28,769 bases of DNA from Bacillota bacterium (GCA_023434365.1 JAEYSV010000068.1:1-28769), one strand, 5' to 3'; counted from the first letter of the stretch, positions 1 to 8,558 are shown. Numbers and translations are program-made. Notes: generated by a model from the letters alone, not told the origin.

Positions 1-13
1 CTTTAGAGAGTAA

Positions 14-46
14 TATTTTACTGGCAGATTTTCTGCCAGTAAAATA
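14..46. repeat. 15-bp perfect hairpin
   Basis: Arms 14-28 and 32-46 are perfect reverse complements around a 3-base loop (core ACTGGCAGA/TCTGCCAGT). The T-run precedes the stem and the A-run follows it on both strands, so it lacks the downstream U-tract of an intrinsic terminator. It may be an operator, an RNA hairpin or an element end; the sequence does not decide. Confidence 0.6.
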
Positions 47-127
47 CAAATATCAATGACAGTGATATGGGTAATCTGCTGACAACCAGTTAGAGCAAGT
101 CAGCGACAACTCATGGAATTAGTAACA

Positions 128-171
128 AACCTGTATACTGCTGTATAATTGAAATTAGTAGTATACAGGTT
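128..171. promoter_or_regulatory. 11-bp inverted repeat upstream of export operon
   Basis: AACCTGTATAC at 128-138 is matched by its reverse complement GTATACAGGTT at 161-171, 22 bases apart. A partial third copy, CTGTATA, lies at 141-147. The spacing and position, 125 bases before the first gene of the export module, fit a regulator binding site such as a response-regulator site. That role is inference; no cognate regulator is in the window. Confidence 0.4.
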
Positions 172-220
172 AATGAATTACAGATAGATAAGCTGTTATT
201 TAAAATAACATATACTTATA

Positions 221-258
221 TTGTGAAAATTAATAGTATTTTGTTAATATAATATAAT
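221..258 (+). promoter_or_regulatory. possible promoter of the export operon
   Basis: TTGTGA at 221-226 and TAATAT at 245-250 are spaced 18 bases apart. An alternative -10, TATAAT, lies at 253-258 but has only a weak -35 (TTAATA, 230-235). The region is extremely AT-rich, so chance matches are likely. Confidence 0.3.
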
Positions 259-296
259 AGTAGACTTATTAATTGAAGTAGAAAAGGAAAGATAGA

Positions 297-443
297 ATGA
301 AAAGAACTTTCAAGTTAGCTATAGCTATTACTATTTATGCTATATCTATATGTATAGGATGTTGGGTAGGTGGTACAGCAATGAAGGATGAATGGGATAA
401 TCTAATGAACTGGGCGAATGGAAATAAGGAAGATAGAAAATGA
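297..443 (+). CDS. small membrane peptide (48 aa) ahead of the exporter
   Basis: This short ORF starts at an ATG preceded by an AGAAAAGGAAAG purine stretch. Its stop overlaps the exporter start (ATGA, 440-443), so translation is probably coupled. Residues 7-24 form a single hydrophobic segment after a basic start (MKRTFK), and the tail is charged and Trp-containing. A Gly-Gly pair at residues 25-26 could in principle be a C39 cleavage site, but the segment before it is hydrophobic rather than the acidic amphipathic leader usual for double-glycine precursors. It is more likely a small membrane accessory protein or immunity-like peptide. Not recognised as a known family. Confidence 0.55.
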   Translation: MKRTFKLAIAITIYAISICIGCWVGGTAMKDEWDNLMNWANGNKEDRK

Positions 444-2641
444 AATACATTTGCATAAAACAACATGATATTACAGACTGTGGTGCTGCCTGTCTTGCTA
501 CAATAGCAAAACAAAATGGGCTTAAATTGTCAATCTCAAAGATTAGGGAAGTGGCAGGTACAGATCAACAAGGGACTAATGTATATGGAGTGATTAAGGC
601 GGCTGAACAATTAGGCTTTTTAGCAAAAGGCGTAAAAGGTGATCAAGCAGCTTTTTTTTCGGAGTTTCCGCTTCCCTGTATTGCACATGTGGTGGTAGAT
701 GGTAGTTTACTGCATTATGTGGTGATTCATAAGATTACCAAGAAAAAAATAATTATAGCAGATCCAGGAAGGGGTATTGTGAAGGTAACCCCTGAAGAAT
801 TCTTTGGAAATATACATGAGGAGGGAAAGCCACCCAAATATCAATGGAGTGGTGTTTTAATATTGCTGACAAAGACTAAAGAATTTAAAAAAGGAAATGA
901 GACAAAAGGACTCTATGCAAGGTTCTTTCATCTACTACTACCACAGAATAAACTAATTGTACATATTTTTATAGCCTCACTAATTTATACAATACTTGGT
1001 ATTATTGGAGCTTTCTATTTTAAGGAGTTAGTGGATACTGTACTTCCATATTCCTTAAATAAGACATTAGCTACACTGTCAATTGGTGTAATTTTATTAA
1101 ATGTATTTAAGGTTATACTCAGTGCCTTTCGTTCCCATTTACTACTGTACTTAAGTCAAAAGTTGGACATAGCTTTATTGTTTGGATATTTTACTCATGT
1201 TCTGGAACTTCCAATGAATTTCTTTGGTACCCGTAAAGTGGGAGAGATTATTTCCAGGTTTAATGATGCTGGCAAGGTTCGAGACGCAATATCAGGTGCG
1301 GCTTTAACCATAATGATTGATACATTAATGGCAATAGCAGGTGCAATTATACTTTACATGCAAAATGCAAGTATGTTTGGAATAGCGGTAATTGTTGTAG
1401 TAATTTACTGCATTATAGTATTTTCTTTTAATAATTGGTACAAGCGTTTAAATGAAAAGCAGATGGAGGATAATGCCCAATTGACCTCATATTTGATAGA
1501 ATCATTAAATGGTATTCAGACAGTAAAAGCTTATAATGCAGAGCGAATAGCAAAACATGAGACAGAGAAGAAGTTTGTTATGTTGTTAAGAAGTATCTTT
1601 AAGTTGAGCTGGGTTAGTAACCTTCAATCCTCTCTTAAAGTATTTGTGGAGTTGGTAGGTGGAGTTGTTATTTTATGGGTTGGAGGTATAAATGTAATTA
1701 ATGGAAATATGACGATTGGTCAATTAATTACTTTTAATTCCTTATTAGTATACTTTCTTGATCCAGTAAAAAATCTGATAAATTTACAACCTGAGGTTCA
1801 GACAGCTGTTGTTGCGGCAGAACGTCTAGGTGAAATATTAGAATTAGAAGTAGAAAAAGGAGAAGAGGAACAGAGAAAACTACATCCAGATGCTTTATGT
1901 GGAGATATTAAATTTAATAATGTAAGTTTTCGATATGGTACCAGACGGCTGGTGTTGGAAGGAATAAATATTGAAATAAAAAAAGGACAAAAAGTAGCCT
2001 TTGTAGGAGAAAGTGGTTCTGGTAAAACTACTCTTTCTAAGTTGTTGCTACATTTATATAAAGTTGAGACTGGTGAGATATTGCTCAATGGCAATAACAT
2101 TGAGGATATACAAATAGAGGTATTACGAGAGAAAATAGCGTATATTCCTCAGGAGACATTTTTGTTCAGTGGCAGTATCTTAGAAAACCTTACATTAGGG
2201 TTAGAATATGCTACTATGGATAAAGCTATTAAAGCGTCTAAGATGGCTCAGGCACATGAGTTTATTAATGAATTACCAATGAGATATGAAACAAGATTGG
2301 AAGAGAATGGTGCTAATTTATCTGGTGGACAGAGGCAACGTCTTGCAATTGCTAGAGCAATGTTAAAAAAACCAGACGTTCTAATATTAGATGAGGCAAC
2401 CAGTAATCTAGATGCCATCACGGAACGGGCATTGGATCAAACTATACAGGAATTCTCACATGATGTTACTACAATTTTTATTGCCCATAGGCTTAGCACC
2501 ATTAAAAATTGTGATAAAATTTTTGTGTTTGAGAAAGGGAAAGTGATAGAATCCGGTACTCATGAACAATTAAAGTCATTACGTGGAAAGTATGCTGAAT
2601 TAGTTAGGCAGCAGTCTCTGGAAAGTGGGGTGCCTGAATGA
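440..2641 (+). CDS. C39-peptidase ABC transporter (bacteriocin/peptide exporter)
   Basis: A 733-residue peptidase-containing ABC transporter of the kind that cleaves double-glycine leaders from peptides and exports them across the membrane. The N-terminal C39 domain has Gln8, catalytic Cys14 (in DCGAACL), His92 and Asp108. A transmembrane region follows at about 160-450. The nucleotide-binding domain has Walker A GESGSGKTT at 523-531, signature LSGGQ at 627-631, and Walker B ending in Asp651-Glu652, followed by an H-loop (IAHRLS). All catalytic residues are present and the length is normal for the family. It overlaps the small peptide gene upstream and the HlyD gene downstream by 4 bases each, so the three form one operon. 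No classical double-glycine precursor is visible in the window, so the cargo is unknown and may lie upstream or elsewhere. Confidence 0.93.
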   Translation: MKYICIKQHDITDCGAACLATIAKQNGLKLSISKIREVAGTDQQGTNVYGVIKAAEQLGFLAKGVKGDQAAFFSEFPLPCIAHVVVDGSLLHYVVIHKITKKKIIIADPGRGIVKVTPEEFFGNIHEEGKPPKYQWSGVLILLTKTKEFKKGNETKGLYARFFHLLLPQNKLIVHIFIASLIYTILGIIGAFYFKELVDTVLPYSLNKTLATLSIGVILLNVFKVILSAFRSHLLLYLSQKLDIALLFGYFTHVLELPMNFFGTRKVGEIISRFNDAGKVRDAISGAALTIMIDTLMAIAGAIILYMQNASMFGIAVIVVVIYCIIVFSFNNWYKRLNEKQMEDNAQLTSYLIESLNGIQTVKAYNAERIAKHETEKKFVMLLRSIFKLSWVSNLQSSLKVFVELVGGVVILWVGGINVINGNMTIGQLITFNSLLVYFLDPVKNLINLQPEVQTAVVAAERLGEILELEVEKGEEEQRKLHPDALCGDIKFNNVSFRYGTRRLVLEGINIEIKKGQKVAFVGESGSGKTTLSKLLLHLYKVETGEILLNGNNIEDIQIEVLREKIAYIPQETFLFSGSILENLTLGLEYATMDKAIKASKMAQAHEFINELPMRYETRLEENGANLSGGQRQRLAIARAMLKKPDVLILDEATSNLDAITERALDQTIQEFSHDVTTIFIAHRLSTIKNCDKIFVFEKGKVIESGTHEQLKSLRGKYAELVRQQSLESGVPE

Positions 2642-4149
2642 AACCTATTATTGTAAATATGAAAGATATGTCTGACAGTGTAGAAGTGTATGAGTCAAGG
2701 CCAAACCCTTTCTTTAAAATCTTTATATATTTTGTACTTGGCATTCTTGTTCTAGCATTAGGATGGATGTATTTTTTTGATATCGATATTGTTATAAAAG
2801 GTCGTGGAACCTTTCAACTGAAAGATTCATCTAGTGTTGTGACTAATCAAATAGATGGTACAATTATTACCTGCCCTGTGGAAGATGGTATGTATGTAAG
2901 AGAGGGAGACCTATTATTTAAAGTAGATAGTAGTAATTTTGAAAAAGATTATATGTACTATAAATCGGAACTCAATGTTGTGGAAGAGAAGCTTTCCATT
3001 ACAAAGGCCTATCTTAAAGCATTGAATGGAGATGAATCGGATTTTCAGGCATTGAAGGACAATTCTTATTACACAGAGTATCAGGAAAGATGGCAGTTGG
3101 TTCACGAAAATGTCAACATAGACAAAAAAATAATTTCTAGTCAGATTAAGCAGTATGATCAATTAATTGAAAATGCCAAGAACTCTATTACACATTATGA
3201 TAAGCAAGTTGATAATTTAATACAAATACAAAACTGTATTAAGAAGAGACAAAACACATTTCCAACAAGTAATATGTATGCTTATACATTAATTCAGAAT
3301 TACTTTCGCCAATATAATGTATTGAAGGAGAATTATATTACCCAGATTGAACAGTTAAGAAATGATAAAGAGAATGTTGATGACTCTTTACAGATTGAGT
3401 ACAAAAAAAAAATTAAGAGTTTGGAGACTGAAAAAGAACAATCTCTGAGTAATCTGGAGTTAGAACAGATTGCTTCATTGGAGCAACAGTTACAAACGGT
3501 AGAGAATACATTATATAGTTTGCAGTCAGAATTAAAAGTGAAGCAGGTTGAAAGAGATAGTTTGAAAAATGGTACAGCTGAATTATCCTTTTGTGTAAAA
3601 GTTTTGGAAGAAAAGAAACTTGTCTATATGGAAATTCAAAGCTATAATGGTAAAGCAAATGATTACAAACAGACGATAGAGAGCTTAGAAAAAAAAATAA
3701 AGCAAAGTCATGTTACTGCATCAGAAACTGGATACATTAACTTAACAGGTTCTCTATGTACGGGAAGCTATGTGGCGGCAGGAACAAATGTGTGTACAAT
3801 TCTGCCACAAAAAGCTAATAGCTATGAAGTGCAACTTTATATATTTAATGAGGATGTTGGACAACTAAAAGAAGGGCAGAAAGTTAACTTTGATATAGCA
3901 GCTTACGCATCTAGTGAGTATGGACAGATATCAGGGGAAATAATCGATATTTCAAAGGATACTAAAGTAGATGCGGTGAGTAATTCAGCATATTACTTAG
4001 TACGAGTAGAACTGTCAGATGTGATACCGTGTAATAAAAGTGGTGAAGTTATCAATATAAGACAAGGCATGGCATGTGAAGGTAAAGTAGTTGTTGATAA
4101 AAAAAGAATGTTAACATACTTATTGGAAAAGATAGATTTGCTAGATTGA
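2638..4149 (+). CDS. HlyD-family export adaptor
   Basis: A 503-residue membrane-fusion-type accessory protein that normally partners a peptidase-containing ABC exporter. A cytoplasmic N-terminus is followed by one membrane helix at about 25-47. A first half of a lipoyl/barrel-sandwich motif lies near residues 70-95 (GTIITCPVEDG), a long Glu/Lys/Gln-rich coiled coil spans roughly 95-355, and the second lipoyl half and beta domain occupy the C-terminus (TASETGYINL onwards). The start codon overlaps the exporter stop (ATGA), showing coupling. In a Gram-positive cell it would span the cell wall rather than reach an outer membrane. The operon ends here, and an IS remnant follows instead of immunity or precursor genes, so part of the locus may have been lost. 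Confidence 0.88.
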   Translation: MKPIIVNMKDMSDSVEVYESRPNPFFKIFIYFVLGILVLALGWMYFFDIDIVIKGRGTFQLKDSSSVVTNQIDGTIITCPVEDGMYVREGDLLFKVDSSNFEKDYMYYKSELNVVEEKLSITKAYLKALNGDESDFQALKDNSYYTEYQERWQLVHENVNIDKKIISSQIKQYDQLIENAKNSITHYDKQVDNLIQIQNCIKKRQNTFPTSNMYAYTLIQNYFRQYNVLKENYITQIEQLRNDKENVDDSLQIEYKKKIKSLETEKEQSLSNLELEQIASLEQQLQTVENTLYSLQSELKVKQVERDSLKNGTAELSFCVKVLEEKKLVYMEIQSYNGKANDYKQTIESLEKKIKQSHVTASETGYINLTGSLCTGSYVAAGTNVCTILPQKANSYEVQLYIFNEDVGQLKEGQKVNFDIAAYASSEYGQISGEIIDISKDTKVDAVSNSAYYLVRVELSDVIPCNKSGEVINIRQGMACEGKVVVDKKRMLTYLLEKIDLLD

Positions 4150-4367
4150 GGATACATACTGAGAGGCTAATTCAATTAATAGGGTTTTGAACAGGGGTAT
4201 TGAGAACTACGATACGTAAACGATCCATAGTGGGTACTCTTATAAAGTATGCATTTAGTTAGAAGTAGAAATATAAGCTCCGAAGCAGAACTATATCGCA
4301 ACCATCACAATAGATTTAAAAATTAACATCGATATACCATAATAGCAAGCTGCATCAAGTTCTTTTT

Positions 4368-4697
4368 GTGGCTATGCTTCTTACTGCATTTGTTATTAAG
4401 CGTTCCTTGAGCCATAAAGAATGTCCGTATGATTATGCAGTAGCAGAAGCTACTTTTAAAATTATTAAAACGGAGTTCGTTAAGAATCAGACGTTTTCCA
4501 GCTTGTATTGTCTTCAGATTAAACTATCTAATTACGTAAACTGGTTCAACAACCATAGAATTCAATCCTCATTAGGAGATTTAACGCCGGTGAGGTATAG
4601 AATAAATACCCTTAAAAAAGTTGTTAGAAAACTGTTGACAATCCAATATTCTAGTTCGAAAGAATATAATTGTCATGAGACTTTATTAGTTAAATAG
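4368..4697 (+). pseudogene. IS3-family transposase, C-terminal remnant
   Basis: Only the end of an IS3-family DDE transposase (OrfB) survives. Recognisable pieces are IKRSLSHKECPYD, the AVAEATFKIIKTE segment that carries the third catalytic acidic residue, and the terminal YVNWFNNHRIQSSLGDLTPVRYR. Homology starts at about 4389; the ATG at 4368 is probably not a genuine start. The 4150-4367 stretch upstream contains stops in all useful frames and shows no gene, and OrfA and the first two catalytic Asp positions are missing. The element is inactive. It sits directly between the exporter operon and the minus-strand defence pair, so it may mark a past recombination junction. Confidence 0.8.
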
Positions 4698-4749
4698 TAA
4701 TTATGAGATTATAACTAATAGAATCCAAATAAGTTATCGTGATTTTCGC

Positions 4750-4781
4750 CCCCGGTATGTGTATAAATGAACATATCGGGG
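4750..4781. terminator. hairpin between convergent genes, possible terminator
   Basis: CCCCGGTATG (4750-4759) pairs with CATATCGGGG (4772-4781), 10 bp with one G-T pair and a 12-base loop. It lies between the plus-strand IS remnant and the end of the minus-strand DUF4435 gene. Neither side carries a clear T-run, so termination is only suggested by strength and position. It could also be the end of the decayed IS. Confidence 0.35.
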
Positions 4782-4804
4782 TGGCCTATTTGAATAAAAT
4801 TGCT

Positions 4805-5758
4805 CTAATCCTTTAAGTCCAATATAACGTTCATTTCGGAAACTATACTACAATATAACATTTTGTTCTCTTTATAATCAAGTAGTATTCCATGGTGATT
4901 AACAAGATATGTTTTTAGTAATCTATATACTTCATGTCCTCTCAGAAATCTTGGATTTTCTAATATTTTTTTATATAAAGTATCATAGTATTCTAATAAA
5001 GGCTTAGAATTATTAATGCCTTTACGCATGTATTGGATTTCTTCTTCCATATATTTTTTATTATATATTAACTCTTTGTTACTGCTGAAATCAAATGTAA
5101 ATATATCTTCATTGTTATGTACCTTTGTATAATTAAATGGAATATGTTTATTATAAGCCATAGAAATTGCACCCTTTAATGCAAAAAACGTACTACTATC
5201 TTCAGCAAATTGTTTAAACATAATCCAAAAATCATCTGCTATATGTTGCGTTAAGCCTAGTTTAAAAAATATAGTATTAACATTACATCTTTCTAAAAAG
5301 TAGTTCTCCATTGAATGTCCATATGTTAATACAAACATGTCTTTATCTTGTTTGGTTAATACTGTATTTTTGCTACTTATATTATTATCATAATCTCGAT
5401 CAATGATAAAAATGCATCTATTTAATTCATCCTTTAAATCTTCCGATTCCCTTATTATTTTATATGTGTATATCACAGATTCTTTTCCTCTATAATCATC
5501 ATAATAGGAAGCATCTTCATCGAAGCTGTTCCGATATATATAAGAACATTTTTCTCTTAACATATGATGGTTTGTATTACTATAAAACCATTTATCTGAA
5601 GCGCCTTCTACAAAAACAAACTTATTAATGTCATTTCTAGTTCTTTGATGAGAGAATTTCATTACCATGCCGAAAGGTGGCTCCGCTTTTCTGGCTAATT
5701 GAAAGTAATTCTGAAAATTATCAACTTTATTAAATGCTTCTGTAAAACTACTGGACAT
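4805..5758 (-). CDS. DUF4435 TOPRIM-like effector (PARIS AriB-like)
   Basis: A DUF4435 protein of 317 residues. Landmarks numbered from the chosen start are FVEGASDKWFY, with Glu51 and Asp55, and IIDRDYD, with Asp120 and Asp122; together these resemble the Glu and DxD metal ligands of TOPRIM/OLD-type nucleases. In PARIS systems the DUF4435 partner (AriB) is a toxin nuclease held by its ATPase and released when a phage anti-restriction protein is sensed. I chose ATG 5758 rather than GTG 5767, because it lies just after the upstream stop and has AAAGGTGA at a suitable distance. The gene follows the ATPase without a gap, as expected for a two-gene operon. Family assignment is fairly firm. Membership of PARIS proper, rather than a related ATPase-DUF4435 system, is inference. 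Confidence 0.75.
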   Translation of the reverse strand: MSSSFTEAFNKVDNFQNYFQLARKAEPPFGMVMKFSHQRTRNDINKFVFVEGASDKWFYSNTNHHMLREKCSYIYRNSFDEDASYYDDYRGKESVIYTYKIIRESEDLKDELNRCIFIIDRDYDNNISSKNTVLTKQDKDMFVLTYGHSMENYFLERCNVNTIFFKLGLTQHIADDFWIMFKQFAEDSSTFFALKGAISMAYNKHIPFNYTKVHNNEDIFTFDFSSNKELIYNKKYMEEEIQYMRKGINNSKPLLEYYDTLYKKILENPRFLRGHEVYRLLKTYLVNHHGILLDYKENKMLYCSIVSEMNVILDLKD

Positions 5759-5759
5759 T

Positions 5760-7556
5760 CTATTCACCTTTCTTACTAGGTAAAAATTTAATATAGTTAC
5801 TTAAGTTTTCGCTTTTTGCAATATAAGGAGAATGAGTAGCTATAATCATACTCTTAAGGTTTCCGATCTGTAATAAATCATTTATTAAGGCTTCTTGCCA
5901 TACTAGAGATAAAGATAATTCTGGTTCATCAATAAATAAAGTTTTATTCTCCATAAAAATAGCCAGACTAAATAGTAAAATTATTTTAGTTTCACCAGAA
6001 GATAACATTGAAAAATCTATATCTTCATTATTGTATTTTATAAATAAACAATTTTTTTCTTTTTCGTGATGAACTTTTGTTCTTATTCTTAATCCTGATG
6101 GGTCTATTTGAATATGTTTATCAGTCATATATTTTTGAAGTAATGTCTCCAGCTGTTTTATTTTATTATTCTTATTTTTTGGATTCTTCAGATCTTTAAT
6201 ATATTTTTTGTAAAACATCATAAGGCATTTCAATTTTGTAATATCATAAAAATTAAACTTTAATAAATCGTTTTTATAAGTTTCAAGTGCCCTTTCTAAA
6301 TTAATAAAATTTAATAAACAATTTCCAAAAATTACAGGCCTTATAAAGTTATTGTAATCATTAACAACTTCAGGATTGTAAAATTCTAGAATTTGTGTAG
6401 CTTCTAAATACTCTTGCTTGTTAAATTCGTGCGATGGATGTTCATCATCGTTTAGATCATTTTCTAAAAGATCTAAGGTATATTCACGTATTGCTTTATT
6501 TATATTATCGATAAACGATTTTTCGTAATAATGCTTTGCAATTAGAAAATTGATATCCAATACTTGGTTATTTAATAAATCTTCAAAGCAATAATCCTCA
6601 ATGGTCTTCTTGTTATAAGTTGGCAATATACTTTCAAGCTCAGATTTCTCATAAGTCCTCCCATATACCAAAACCATATCACTTTTTAGTAATTCCTTAT
6701 AAGCTTCAAAAATTTTGCCATTAGATTTACTTACTAGCATTAATGGTATTCCATACTTAGCATATTTATAATCTGTAGTTCTACATTCTAGACATGCCAT
6801 TGGATCTTTAAAGTGTCTAGAAGTATCATCAGTTATCCATTCAATTTCTCTATAATACAAAATTGGGCGATCTATTAAGTTATTTTCAAGTGAAATTTTA
6901 GATACTAAGTCCAAATAGTAGAAATTATTATCATACTGCTCTAAAAAATGGGATAAATTATAATTATAATTTGTTATTATTTCATGTACAGTTGAATATA
7001 AAAATAATTTGTCATCTACTCTTACTATATTGCTTTTTAGAATAGATTCATAGTTTATATCATACTTGTTTAATATGCTTTTTATAGCATAGATAGGTTC
7101 TTTTTTTATATAACAGTTATATATAAATTGTCCATAGATATCATTGGCGCATATTTCACTAATCGCATTTTTAAAATACTTAATAAGCTGCTCGTTTGTA
7201 GGAGTTTCTGGAATCGTCGTATCTGGATAGGTTATTATTCTACTTAAACTAATCCATCGTTCGTATTGTTTTATTATAGCATCGGGGTCAGGAAGAAAAT
7301 CATTATAGGTTAACGCTAATGTATTTGGAGAAAACTCGATCATGTCAATTGCTTTATCAAAAGTAATTTCCATACTATTAAAAGGAGATGCGATTATATT
7401 AACAAAGTCTCTTCTTACTAAACAACTTAGGATTTTTAAAATAGTAGATTTACCTACTCCATTTGGACCTATTAGAATTGTACATTCTTTTGTTAAGTCA
7501 ATGGTAATATCATATTGATTAAAAAGGTTATTAATTCTAACTTTATTTATCGCCAT
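5760..7556 (-). CDS. AAA_15/ABC-type ATPase (PARIS AriA-like)
   Basis: A 598-residue ATPase of the SMC/ABC-like class. Walker A GPNGVGKST is at 30-38, the signature-like LSSGE at 518-522, Walker B FIDEPELSLS with Asp543-Glu544, and the H-loop ATHSP with His575. The long middle (about 60-480) is helical and Lys/Asn-rich with no recognised domain; it includes a CLEC pair that might bind metal. The order ATPase then DUF4435, with adjacent ends, is that of ariA-ariB in PARIS, where the ATPase forms the sensor scaffold. At 598 residues it seems longer than the PARIS ATPases I recall, so it could be a divergent branch. It starts at an ATG with AAAGGAG upstream and a good promoter at 7586-7614. Confidence 0.78.
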   Translation of the reverse strand: MAINKVRINNLFNQYDITIDLTKECTILIGPNGVGKSTILKILSCLVRRDFVNIIASPFNSMEITFDKAIDMIEFSPNTLALTYNDFLPDPDAIIKQYERWISLSRIITYPDTTIPETPTNEQLIKYFKNAISEICANDIYGQFIYNCYIKKEPIYAIKSILNKYDINYESILKSNIVRVDDKLFLYSTVHEIITNYNYNLSHFLEQYDNNFYYLDLVSKISLENNLIDRPILYYREIEWITDDTSRHFKDPMACLECRTTDYKYAKYGIPLMLVSKSNGKIFEAYKELLKSDMVLVYGRTYEKSELESILPTYNKKTIEDYCFEDLLNNQVLDINFLIAKHYYEKSFIDNINKAIREYTLDLLENDLNDDEHPSHEFNKQEYLEATQILEFYNPEVVNDYNNFIRPVIFGNCLLNFINLERALETYKNDLLKFNFYDITKLKCLMMFYKKYIKDLKNPKNKNNKIKQLETLLQKYMTDKHIQIDPSGLRIRTKVHHEKEKNCLFIKYNNEDIDFSMLSSGETKIILLFSLAIFMENKTLFIDEPELSLSLVWQEALINDLLQIGNLKSMIIATHSPYIAKSENLSNYIKFLPSKKGE

Positions 7557-7585
7557 AATATGTCTCCTTTTTACTTTATGATTAA

Positions 7586-7614
7586 ATTATGAATAATTTG
7601 TCTATAATAGTCAA
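7586..7614 (-). promoter_or_regulatory. promoter of the ATPase-DUF4435 operon
   Basis: On the minus strand TTGACT (7614-7609) is separated by exactly 17 bases from CATAAT (7591-7586). It lies 30 bases before the ATPase start codon, with a strong ribosome binding site between. Confidence 0.65.
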
Positions 7615-7925
7615 GAAGTATTCCAATTCTCTCCATAAATTTCGTAGCACTTTTAGTTTGGATATATTGGTATTAGTAGCATATATCTGTTGAAAATTAA
7701 TGTAATTATTCTTTGTAGTAGTATAGAGAATATTGGAACCTTATTATAAGATGTATGATTATCTACTTGATAAGGTATATAGAATATTGAATTAGAAGCT
7801 ATTATTCTCAATATATGATATATCTGTGAATGTCAACGAAAAAGTTTACCAGTGGTACACTTTTATAATATCATTTACAATATATCCGCAGTTCCTAGAA
7901 AAAATACAATTTTTCTAGAGATGAT
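7615..7925. other. gene-free stretch with IS debris
   Basis: No gene is visible between the ATPase promoter and the small ORFs. The stretch holds a solitary IS-end sequence at 7825-7855 and a 9-bp hairpin (CTAGAAAAA at 7895-7903 with TTTTTCTAG at 7910-7918). The remainder is very AT-rich sequence with no structure I can name. Confidence 0.5.
7825..7855 (+). mobile_element. solitary IS3-family terminal sequence
   Basis: These 31 bases, beginning TGTGAATGTCAACG, match 14513-14543 with one difference (G instead of C at the 28th base). The copy at 14513 forms the outer end of an IS3-family remnant, so this is a stranded end of the same or a sister element. What follows it (AGTGGTACAC...) does not continue as the element. 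Confidence 0.75.
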
Positions 7926-8063
7926 ATGAATAAATCAGTATATAGGTTTGAGATGAATTTGATTAAACTATATTTTTCCGAGAATACTAAATATAGACAA
8001 AATCCTTTAAGTTTATTGAAGACAACACCAGACGGCAGAAGAGTAGTTTATAAAATAGTGTAA
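7926..8063 (+). CDS. small unknown protein (45 aa)
   Basis: An ATG-started ORF of 45 residues beginning MNKSVYRFEMN and ending DGRRVVYKIV. The initiation region is weak (AGAGATGAT). Its stop lies within the ribosome binding site of the next gene, giving operon-like spacing of 15 bases. No family is recognised and it could be the remnant of a larger gene. Confidence 0.35.
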   Translation: MNKSVYRFEMNLIKLYFSENTKYRQNPLSLLKTTPDGRRVVYKIV

Positions 8064-8078
8064 AGGAGAGAGTATAGA

Positions 8079-8312
8079 ATGAAATTAACCTTTAATGAAA
8101 AGCGACAGATTGAAAAAATTATGATAAGCATAATTAAATCAAATTCCAAAGGAATAAATACGAGATTACTGATTGATAATGTACTCGCAAGAGTAGGTTC
8201 TAGAATACATCACGCAAATCGTCATCATATAGCAGGGATGATTGCATGGGTTGTAGCATCAACTAATAGCTATCTTATAATACGTACACCTGGTTATTCT
8301 GTTATAGTATAA
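8079..8312 (+). CDS. small unknown protein, possible winged-helix fold (77 aa)
   Basis: A 77-residue basic protein starting 9 bases after an AAGGAGAGAG ribosome binding site. The pattern of two helices, a His-rich turn (RIHHANRHHIAG), a further helix and a terminal beta strand (SYLIIRTPGYSVIV) resembles a small winged-helix domain, but this is a visual impression only. It may be co-transcribed with the 45-residue ORF upstream and is followed by a terminator-like hairpin. No function is assigned. Confidence 0.55.
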   Translation: MKLTFNEKRQIEKIMISIIKSNSKGINTRLLIDNVLARVGSRIHHANRHHIAGMIAWVVASTNSYLIIRTPGYSVIV

Positions 8313-8328
8313 TTAAGCATTTATGACT

Positions 8329-8353
8329 AAGTACCCTATGTGGTGCTTTTTAG
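8329..8353 (+). terminator. intrinsic terminator after the 77-aa gene
   Basis: AAGTACC (8329-8335) pairs with GGTGCTT (8342-8348), 7 bp including one G-T pair and a 6-base loop. A short T-run follows. It lies 17 bases after the stop codon. Confidence 0.5.
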
Positions 8354-8496
8354 TACTCATTATTGAAAGGGCCGTGATAAATATCAGTATACTAAGTGGA
8401 ATATTTAAGGCTAGGGATTAGCGGTGTAATATATCAAAAACGATGATTTATGACACATAAGTTTTAATAGCCTAAAATACGCGTTTTCAACAATTA

Positions 8497-8558
8497 AAAA
8501 TGTACCATAAAACGTTTCTAATTCTAGTTGAGTTATGAAACGTTTTATGGTACATTTT
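8497..8558. repeat. 22-bp perfect inverted repeat before the resolvase
   Basis: The arms 8497-8518 and 8537-8558 (core TGTACCATAAAACGTTTC) are perfect reverse complements separated by 18 bases. They end 32 bases before the resolvase start codon. Serine resolvases bind dyads next to their own gene and repress it, so this may be the resolvase's recombination or operator site. Transcribed, it would also fold into a strong hairpin. Confidence 0.85.
8528..8556 (+). promoter_or_regulatory. possible resolvase promoter inside the inverted repeat
   Basis: TTGAGT (8528-8533) is 17 bases from TACATT (8551-8556). The -10 falls within the right arm of the inverted repeat, so a protein bound there would block transcription. 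The match is imperfect. Confidence 0.35.

Noticed and set aside
14..46. Hairpin considered as a terminator of an upstream gene
   Set aside because: The T-run is on the wrong side of the stem on both strands, so it lacks the U-tract needed for intrinsic termination.
297..443. Small peptide considered as a lipoprotein
   Set aside because: The candidate lipobox (CIGC at 19-22) has Cys at -3 rather than Leu/Val/Ile, so lipidation is not supported.
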